From contig CANHJY010000127.1 in NCBI GenBank assembly GCA_947461185.1, positions 1-6,069 of the forward strand: DNA of 6,069 bases, read 5' to 3'. The notes under the pieces are model-generated. The model was not told where the DNA came from and did not search any database. It saw only the letters and a list, made by a program, of their open reading frames with translations. The position numbers and the translations under genes were made by a program. The stretch comes from Flavobacteriales bacterium. Lineage in GTDB: Bacteria > Bacteroidota > Bacteroidia > Flavobacteriales_D > Crocinitomicaceae. This document shows, piece by piece, positions 1 through 5,281 of this stretch (position 1 is the first letter of the stretch; each line of letters begins with the position of its first letter).

Positions 1-387
1 CTAAACAATGTTTTACAAAATTCAAATGCACAGAATTTCACTGCAACATTAAATGGAAATTATGCTGTAATTGTATCAGATGCCAATTGTACAGATACTT
101 CTGATTGTGTGAATGTTTCGAATGTTGGTATTAATTCGTCAATTAATTGGAACGAAATTATGTTGTATCCGAATCCGTTTAACAAAATTCTTTATATCGA
201 TTTTGGAAATTATGTCGGTGAAAAATCAATTGCGATTTATGATGTTTTCGGGAAGTTGTGTTTTCAGCAAGATGCAATCGTGAATCAAAAGCAACAAATC
301 CATTTCTATGGTGATAATGGTATTTATCTAGTTGAAATTAAATACGATGGTAAAAGTGAGATTAGAAAAATATTAAAAGCGGATTAA
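1..387 (+). CDS. C-terminal fragment of a secreted protein with T9SS type A sorting domain
   Basis: The reading frame is open from the first base to the TAA at 385-387, giving the last 128 residues of a protein whose start lies outside the window. A GTG at 109 could be mistaken for a start but is an internal Val. Residues 1-45 (NGNYAVIV, then CTDTSDCVNV) look like the last Ig-like or SprB-like repeat common in Flavobacteriales surface proteins. The sorting domain follows from about residue 55 (base 163): LYPNPF, then an IAIYDVFGK strand, then GIYLVEIKYDGK and a basic IRKILK tail. This is the usual order of a type A (TIGR04183-like) domain. In the known pathway the domain directs an already exported protein through the type IX machinery in the outer membrane and is removed, leaving the cargo secreted or anchored to the surface. 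The function of the cargo itself cannot be told from this fragment. The stop overlaps that of the convergent kinase gene. Confidence 0.93.
   Translation, partial: LNNVLQNSNAQNFTATLNGNYAVIVSDANCTDTSDCVNVSNVGINSSINWNEIMLYPNPFNKILYIDFGNYVGEKSIAIYDVFGKLCFQQDAIVNQKQQIHFYGDNGIYLVEIKYDGKSEIRKILKAD
384..387. other. Overlapping convergent stop codons (TTAA)
   Basis: The bases TTAA form TAA at 385-387 on the plus strand, ending the T9SS cargo gene, and TAA at 386-384 on the minus strand, ending the histidine kinase gene. The two genes overlap by four bases tail to tail, so there is no room for a dedicated intergenic terminator and each transcript must end inside the opposite gene. Confidence 0.95.
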
Positions 388-1529
388 GCAATCTCTAAGG
401 TAATTTTTGTTCCATTACTTGAAGATTCAATTCCGAGAATTGCATCAATTTGGTCGCTAAGACCCTCGATGGAATCAATACCCATTCCTCTATTTTTCAA
501 TATTTTTGGAATTCCTGAACCATTGTCTTTAAAGGAGATTTTTATCACTCCGTCTTTATTTTGATTCAGCGAAATTTCAATTAGGTTTTCTCTATTTTTT
601 TTGAAGGCATGTTTGTAGCAATTTACTAAAATTTCATTCAAAATTAAGGCACACGGCATGGCTTTAGCCTCTTTTATTTGAACTTCAGATAAATTAAGAA
701 TAGACTTCACATTTAATTCAAAACCATAAGTTTCGTTTATATTTTTAAATAATTTGGTAGTGAATAATTTTAAATCAACAGTATTATCACCATTGCTTTC
801 AATTGTAAAATCGAGTAAACTTGATAAGGTAAATGTTTTATTAGTAAGATTCATAAACAAAGCCTTGTGATAAGCATCTTTGGCTTTGTTGAGTTCCGAT
901 TTAATTAAAGCATTAATAATGGTGAGATTGTTCTTTAAGCGATGATTCATCTCATTGAGAAGTAAGGACTTTTCTTTAACTACTTTTTCAAGCTCTTCGC
1001 GGTATTTATTTTTCTCTTCATTTTCTAATGTTAATGTTATTAAATGGGCAAGTGCGATTCCAAAATGTTGTTCGTCATTAGTCCAATTTCGGGTTTCAGA
1101 AGTATTTTCAAAACAAATTATCCCCCTAAGTTTGCCACCCATAATTATGGGTACTTCTATCATTGCGCAGATGTCGTTTGGAATGAGATAATTATGCAAT
1201 AATTCCTCCATGCAATGTTCCTTTTGTGAATTATTACTAATGATGAATTCATTTTTACTGATGTGGGCAAAATACTTAGGGCATGAAGTCTTCTCCAACG
1301 GAGGTTCTTGATAATATTTATCCGCATTGCGCTGATAAGCCAGAAGGCAATTCATGAATTGATCATTTTCATTGGTTAACCATATATTAACCCTTTCAAG
1401 TTTAAGAAAATGTGAAGATTTGTGGAGAATTTCTCTGGCCATTTTATGAATGTTGCCATCTCCAATGTGAGGATTCTTTGATAACCCCTCAATTACTTCC
1501 AAGAAAAGTGATGATCTATTTAAAGGCAT
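384..1529 (-). CDS. Cytoplasmic GAF-domain sensor histidine kinase, HisKA_2 type
   Basis: The 381-residue protein has no signal peptide or membrane segment, so it should act in the cytoplasm. Residues about 25-168 resemble a GAF sensor domain (VNIWLTNEND near 47-56, VPIIMGGKLRGIICFENT at 126-143, then RNWTNDEQ). A charged, probably coiled-coil helix at about 168-192 leads into an H-box EMNHRLKNNL with phospho-acceptor His196, the pattern of HisKA_2 (HWE-like) kinases. The ATPase domain follows: N-box LNEILVNCYKHAF (297-309, Asn303), G1 box DNGSGIP (335-341), G2 box RGMGI (347-351) and a terminal strand NGTKITLEI. All kinase boxes look intact. By family it should autophosphorylate His196 and pass phosphate to a response regulator, but none is encoded here. 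The GAF ligand cannot be predicted; Cys61, 83, 106, 121 and 139 lie in it. The ATG at 1529 is the first in-frame ATG after an upstream in-frame TAA. The gene lies 98 bp downstream of the M16 operon on the same strand. Confidence 0.93.
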   Translation of the reverse strand: MPLNRSSLFLEVIEGLSKNPHIGDGNIHKMAREILHKSSHFLKLERVNIWLTNENDQFMNCLLAYQRNADKYYQEPPLEKTSCPKYFAHISKNEFIISNNSQKEHCMEELLHNYLIPNDICAMIEVPIIMGGKLRGIICFENTSETRNWTNDEQHFGIALAHLITLTLENEEKNKYREELEKVVKEKSLLLNEMNHRLKNNLTIINALIKSELNKAKDAYHKALFMNLTNKTFTLSSLLDFTIESNGDNTVDLKLFTTKLFKNINETYGFELNVKSILNLSEVQIKEAKAMPCALILNEILVNCYKHAFKKNRENLIEISLNQNKDGVIKISFKDNGSGIPKILKNRGMGIDSIEGLSDQIDAILGIESSSNGTKITLEIA

Positions 1530-1560
1530 TAACTCGAGATTTATATTTGATGAAATTGCA

Positions 1561-1577
1561 AATATTCTCCGAATATT
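1561..1577. repeat. Perfect inverted repeat upstream of the kinase gene
   Basis: AATATTC-TCC-GAATATT has 7-bp perfect arms and a 3-bp centre. It starts 32 bp upstream of the kinase ATG, inside the 98-bp spacer after the M16 operon. No T-run follows on either strand, so it does not look like an intrinsic terminator. It could be a protein binding site or a weak hairpin in the leader. In such AT-rich DNA chance is a real alternative. Confidence 0.4.
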
Positions 1578-1581
1578 GATC

Positions 1582-1612
1582 TTAAAACAGTTGCAGTAAG
1601 TCTTTTAAAACA
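1582..1612. repeat. Pair of 8-bp direct repeats in the kinase upstream region
   Basis: TTAAAACA occurs at 1582-1589 and again at 1605-1612, with starts 23 bp apart, roughly two helical turns. Both copies lie between the end of the M16 operon and the inverted repeat at 1561-1577. The arrangement would suit a dimeric or paired regulator site, but the repeats are short and AT-rich and may be coincidental. Confidence 0.2.
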
Positions 1613-1627
1613 AATTGTCAGGGATAA

Positions 1628-3706
1628 TTATTTTGTCATAAATTCTTCAATTTTTTCCTTACCATTTAATGAAAATGTCGAAGTTCCTGAAAATGTCATA
1701 CCGCCTGCTGAAATAATTTTTGAATGGGGTAAAAACAAACCTTCTACTTCTTTATAATCTGAATAGCTTGTAATTGATTCGACTGTCTCTCCATCTTTAC
1801 TTTCAATTTCAATAGTTTTTATTTTTAAAAAGCCTTCAACTCCGAAATAATCGAATTTTTCCGAATTTCCAGTGTTAGTCTTTAATACATAACAAGGGAT
1901 ATTGTTTACCTTTTCAATTCCAAGTATTTCAGTCATCATTCCATTTTTTTGATAGTTCGCCTCTGGAAATAAACCCTCGTTTTTAGCGTAGGTTGAAATC
2001 TCATCTTCCGTTAAATTGATGCTCTTGCCCTGAACATTTATTGCTCCCCCTTTGCCATCAAAATAAAATTTTTCGAATACCATTCCTTGTGCTTCTACTT
2101 TTCGGCCTAACTTATTTGGGGAGACCCATAATTCTGTCATGTTTATTGGAAAAGGAAATTGTTCATTCGTCATTATTGCTTTTTGACTAACTGATTTAAT
2201 TTTCTTAATTTTTTTGCTTGCTTCTTTTAAATTTGCCGAATTAGTTACTTTAAGGATGTAATTATTGATTAAATCTTCTGCACTTATATCAGCAGGTAAA
2301 ATTTCTTCTAGAGGAGATCCAAAAGCATCAAGAATAGTAACATTACCATCGCTGTCAAACTTTTTTAAGTTATCAAGAATATCTTCAGAACCTACTACGA
2401 TAATATTTGCATTTTGAAAGGTGAAATATTTATTCGCCATTTCTTGAATATTTGCTACACTAACGCGCTCTAATTTTTTAAGATAGTTCTTGTAATATTC
2501 TTTATCTAAATTATATCTGATAATGTTCAAAGCAAATCGTGCGATGGTTTGTGGGTTTTCTAAAGATCTTGAAAAGCTTCCATTCATTGTTGATTTCGTT
2601 AAATCAAGTTCTTCAGCTGAAACAGGATTTTCAGAAATTCTTTGAATTTCATAAAGTATCTCGTTTATGGCTGAATCAGTCACTTCATTTCTAAAATTAC
2701 CATATAAAGAAGCCCATGAACCATTTTCCGTAATATTTAGATTGGAATAACAACCGTAGGTGTATGCCTTATCCTCTCTTAGATTTTGCATCAATCTAGT
2801 TCCAAATCCGCGTCCACCCAACAAATTATTCATAACGGTTAAAGCAACTTGATTGGTATCCCCAGTTCTCATGTCAATTGGAAATGTAATTCGAATAGCA
2901 GATTGAACCGCTCCTTGTTTTTTAACGAAATATACTTGGTTGCCGCTATGAAATGCTCCTTTACCAATGGCCGTTTTAATGGCAGAATTTCCAGACCAAT
3001 TTTCAAAATATTTTTGGGTCACTTCAGAGGCCTTTTCAATGTTTATATCTCCGACTATAACAAGGTATGCTTTGTTCGGTGTAAAAATAGAATTGTAATA
3101 ATCCACTAAATCTTGTCTTGTAATAGCATTTAGTGATGTTTCTGTCATGATGTCGCCCAAGGGATGATTCGGGAAATTTACCTTAAACTCGACATTAGAA
3201 GCCATTCCATCAGGATCAGACTTTGTATTAATCAATTGAGAAGCCATCAATTTTTTAACACGTTCAAATTCAGATTCAGGAAAATTTACATTTTTCAAAA
3301 CATCTAACATGATGTCAAGGCCCTTGTCCATATGCTTAGTAAGACAAGACATAGAAATTGAATTTTCACTTGCATCCAAAGAGGCCCCAATAAAATCAAT
3401 CTCACTGTCAATTTGATCTTTCGAACGATTAGTTGTGCCATTTAACAGTAAAGATGAAACCATGTCAGACAATCCCGCCTTTTCGCCTTCAACTTGCGGT
3501 GTCCCACTCATTACTAAGTCGAAAGAAACTCTAGGAAGTTTATGGTTTTCAGAAAGAATAACGGTTAATCCATTACTCAATGTAAATACTTCTGAATCCT
3601 TAATATTGATTGTCGCTGCCGTTTGAGCTTCAGGTTTTTTTGATCGATCAATTTGCCCCAGAAGAACAAGTGGCACTAGAAATAAAATTAAAAGAATATT
3701 TTTCAT
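1628..3706 (-). CDS. Exported M16 peptidase-like subunit lacking the zinc site (R/Y subunit) with LolA-like C-terminal domain
   Basis: This 692-residue protein starts with a signal peptide (MKNILLILFLVPLVLLG, cleavage expected before Gln18). Residues about 35-240 and 250-445 are the two halves of an M16B unit (SNGLTVILSENHKLP at the front, FTPNKAYLVIVGDI closing the first half). Where active members have HxxEH it reads D81-M-V-S84-S85, and the third zinc ligand position falls on Ala155 by eye, so it cannot bind catalytic zinc. It keeps the second-half motif GGRGFGTRLMQNLREDKAYTY, with Arg310 and Tyr317 in the positions of the M16 Arg/Tyr substrate-binding pair. After a Lys-rich linker (about 496-509) a domain of about 185 residues follows (IEKVNNIPCYVLKT, YSDYKEVEGLFLPHS, final LNGKEKIEEF) and resembles LolA-like lipoprotein-sorting folds. 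It follows the zinc-bearing subunit gene by 7 bp, so co-transcription and heterodimer formation are likely. Expected location is the periplasm. Confidence 0.9.
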   Translation of the reverse strand: MKNILLILFLVPLVLLGQIDRSKKPEAQTAATINIKDSEVFTLSNGLTVILSENHKLPRVSFDLVMSGTPQVEGEKAGLSDMVSSLLLNGTTNRSKDQIDSEIDFIGASLDASENSISMSCLTKHMDKGLDIMLDVLKNVNFPESEFERVKKLMASQLINTKSDPDGMASNVEFKVNFPNHPLGDIMTETSLNAITRQDLVDYYNSIFTPNKAYLVIVGDINIEKASEVTQKYFENWSGNSAIKTAIGKGAFHSGNQVYFVKKQGAVQSAIRITFPIDMRTGDTNQVALTVMNNLLGGRGFGTRLMQNLREDKAYTYGCYSNLNITENGSWASLYGNFRNEVTDSAINEILYEIQRISENPVSAEELDLTKSTMNGSFSRSLENPQTIARFALNIIRYNLDKEYYKNYLKKLERVSVANIQEMANKYFTFQNANIIVVGSEDILDNLKKFDSDGNVTILDAFGSPLEEILPADISAEDLINNYILKVTNSANLKEASKKIKKIKSVSQKAIMTNEQFPFPINMTELWVSPNKLGRKVEAQGMVFEKFYFDGKGGAINVQGKSINLTEDEISTYAKNEGLFPEANYQKNGMMTEILGIEKVNNIPCYVLKTNTGNSEKFDYFGVEGFLKIKTIEIESKDGETVESITSYSDYKEVEGLFLPHSKIISAGGMTFSGTSTFSLNGKEKIEEFMTK

Positions 3707-3713
3707 TTTCTTT

Positions 3714-5174
3714 TTATTGTTTAGGTAAATAATATAAAACCACCCTTTTATCCAAGGTTAAATACTTCTGAGCAACGCGCTGAATATCTTCTTTTGTCAC
3801 TTTTAGGTAATTATCAAGTAAAATATTCACGCGATCCGTGTTTCCGAAATAAACATAATTATCCGCTAAATTTTCAGCTACACCAGCGACTGATGAATTG
3901 GAACTAACTAAATTATTCTCATATTGATTTCTAATTTTTTGAAATTCTTCGTCAGAAATTAATTCAGCCTGTATTTGTTTAATCTGTTCGTCAAATGCAA
4001 TTTGAATATCACTCAGTTCTACATCTTGACTAGCAATAGCGGCAAACAAACCTGCGCCTGCATCCTCTAGCCCGTAATTGAATGCATACGCAAAAGTGGC
4101 CAATTCCATTTTCTCAACAAGCGACTTATTTATTCTAGAACTAGATCCTCCTGAAAGTACTTCATTCATCATATCAAGTGCGTAACTATCAGGATGGTTT
4201 TGGTCAGGGAATTTAAATCCCATGAAAATACCAGGCGATTGAATGTTATCATAAATAGTATCGGTAATTAATCCACTAAGTTGTGAAAAGTCTTTTTCAG
4301 TCCTTGGAATCGCAATTGGTTTTTTAGATAAATTACCAATTATTTTTTTAGCCGCTGGATCTGAACTATTCATGAAATCTTCTGAATAAAATTTCGATTT
4401 AGAAATACCATAGGTTTTTTCAAAAAGGCTATCCTCTAGATTTTCATAATCTCGATACAGATTTATGGCCTGTCCCGATGGAATTGAACCAAAATACTGA
4501 TTGATCCAATTTTTAGCTTGTAACACATTGATATCTCCTGCAATTGAAATAGTTGCATTTTGAGGAACGTAAAATGTTCTGTAAAAATTCACGTAATCTG
4601 ATTCCTGAGCGGCATCTAGGTGTTCCATACTTCCTATAGGCACCCAATTGTAGGGATGATTGGAGAACATGCGCTTAAATATTTCACTTGTAAATGAAGC
4701 ATATGGTCTGTTGTCAATGCGCTGACGCTTTTCCTCCTTAACTACACTCCGCTGCGTCTCAATACCTGTTATATCAACTTTTGCATGCAACATGCGCTCA
4801 CTTTCTAACCACAACCCTAATTCAAGTTGGTTTGAAGGTAAAATTTCGTAATAATAGGTTCTGTCTTGGGATGTGTTTGCATTTAATGCTCCACCATTTC
4901 TTTCAACAATTTCACTGTATTCACCCCTCCCAATATTCGTTGAGCCTTCAAATAAAAGATGCTCGAAGAAATGTGCAAAGCCTGTTCTGTCAGGGGTTTC
5001 ATTTTTTGAACCGACATGATACAAAACAGAAACCGCTACAATAGGTGTAGTTTTATCTTCATGCAGAATCACGTGTATACCATTTGGTAAATCGTATTCA
5101 ATAAAGTCAATTTTTCGTTGTCCGAAACCCTGCAATGACAGCATTGAAATAAATACAATTGCAATATTTTTCAT
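3714..5174 (-). CDS. Exported M16 (insulinase-like) zinc peptidase, catalytic subunit
   Basis: This 486-residue protein has a signal peptide (MKNIAIVFISMLSLQGFG, cleavage before Gln19) and an M16B fold. Residues 30-37 (PNGIHVIL) and 65-79 (GFAHFFEHLLFEGST) carry the inverted zinc motif His68-x-x-Glu71-His72, with Glu147 in VVKEEKRQR as the likely third ligand, 75 residues on. The active-site edge strand GGALNANTSQDRTYYY (94-109) is conserved. The second half (about 305-485) contains YDNIQSPGIFMGFKFP and LSGGSSSRINKSLV, but the expected Arg and Tyr of the R/Y pair are Val353 and Thr360, so this chain alone lacks that half of the active site. About 50 residues between 236 and 286 look inserted relative to typical family members. 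Family members are metallopeptidases that take peptides into a closed chamber; periplasmic peptide degradation is the likely role, substrate unknown. It is the first gene of a two-gene operon with the partner subunit 7 bp downstream. The ATG is fixed by the signal peptide. Confidence 0.94.
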   Translation of the reverse strand: MKNIAIVFISMLSLQGFGQRKIDFIEYDLPNGIHVILHEDKTTPIVAVSVLYHVGSKNETPDRTGFAHFFEHLLFEGSTNIGRGEYSEIVERNGGALNANTSQDRTYYYEILPSNQLELGLWLESERMLHAKVDITGIETQRSVVKEEKRQRIDNRPYASFTSEIFKRMFSNHPYNWVPIGSMEHLDAAQESDYVNFYRTFYVPQNATISIAGDINVLQAKNWINQYFGSIPSGQAINLYRDYENLEDSLFEKTYGISKSKFYSEDFMNSSDPAAKKIIGNLSKKPIAIPRTEKDFSQLSGLITDTIYDNIQSPGIFMGFKFPDQNHPDSYALDMMNEVLSGGSSSRINKSLVEKMELATFAYAFNYGLEDAGAGLFAAIASQDVELSDIQIAFDEQIKQIQAELISDEEFQKIRNQYENNLVSSNSSVAGVAENLADNYVYFGNTDRVNILLDNYLKVTKEDIQRVAQKYLTLDKRVVLYYLPKQ

Positions 5175-5175
5175 A

Positions 5176-5194
5176 TTGTATAGTTTTGATACAA
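5176..5194. repeat. Inverted repeat abutting the M16 operon start codon
   Basis: TTGTAT-N7-ATACAA has perfect 6-bp arms (5176-5181 and 5189-5194) and ends one base before the M16 start codon. Its outer arm overlaps the candidate minus-strand -7 element at 5192-5199. It could be an operator that blocks RNA polymerase, or, if transcription starts further upstream, a leader hairpin that hides the start codon. Chance is possible in AT-rich DNA. Confidence 0.4.
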
Positions 5195-5228
5195 AATTAC
5201 TTACTTTTCCTTAGTAATTATTTGCAAA
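5192..5228 (-). promoter_or_regulatory. Candidate promoter for the M16 operon
   Basis: On the minus strand 5199-5192 reads TAATTTTG, an exact match to the Bacteroidota -7 consensus TAnnTTTG. The nearest -33-like TTTG is at 5228-5225, separated by 25 bp, somewhat longer than the usual spacing of about 19-23 bp. Transcription would begin near 5186 and leave a leader of only about 12 bases. No Shine-Dalgarno sequence precedes the ATG, as is normal in this phylum. Confidence 0.4.
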
Positions 5229-5229
5229 T
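5220..5229. repeat. 10-bp palindrome ATTTGCAAAT in the divergent spacer
   Basis: This perfect palindrome lies in the middle of the 107-bp spacer between the divergent M16 operon and propeller gene. It presents a -33-like TTTG on each strand (5221-5224 plus, 5228-5225 minus), so it could serve both candidate promoters or be a regulator site between them. Confidence 0.35.
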
Positions 5230-5250
5230 TTCTTGGTTGTGTGAATTTTG
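5221..5250 (+). promoter_or_regulatory. Candidate promoter for the propeller-repeat gene
   Basis: TTTG at 5221-5224, an 18-bp spacer and GAATTTTG at 5243-5250 match the -33/-7 pattern TTTG-N~19-TAnnTTTG with one mismatch in the -7 box. Transcription would start near 5256, leaving about 26 bases of leader before the ATG at 5282. A perfect TAGTTTTG also occurs at 5181-5188 but would give a leader of nearly 90 bases and overlaps the M16 promoter region. Confidence 0.3.
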
Positions 5251-5281
5251 TTGATGGCTTAAAAATTGTTAACTTTCCTTG

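Noticed and set aside
398..420. Possible hairpin terminator just past the T9SS cargo gene (AGGTAAT / ATTACTT with a 9-base loop)
   Set aside because: The 7-bp stem is AT-rich with a G-U pair, the loop is large and no T-run follows on the plus strand; it lies inside the kinase coding region.
955..1191. Plus-strand open frame of 78 codons opposite the kinase gene
   Set aside because: It is antisense to a gene with clear GAF and kinase motifs, and its translation is a low-complexity Ser/Phe-rich string with no recognisable domain.
1561..1577. Inverted repeat as an intrinsic terminator of the M16 operon
   Set aside because: The stem is almost all A-T with a 3-base loop and no T-run follows on the minus strand.
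2849..3109. Plus-strand open frame opposite the second M16 gene
   Set aside because: It lies wholly within a convincing M16 coding region in antisense and shows no family features. The same applies to 3435-3626.
1628..3706. Loss of HxxEH in the second M16 gene taken as a sign of a decaying pseudogene
   Set aside because: The frame is intact over 692 codons, the signal peptide, second-half motif and C-terminal domain are preserved, and the R/Y pair is kept, which fits a specialised partner subunit.
4781..5044. Plus-strand open frame opposite the zinc-site region of the catalytic M16 gene
   Set aside because: It is the antisense shadow of the most conserved part of the M16 gene; its Cys/His content comes from the complementary codons, not from a zinc-binding protein.
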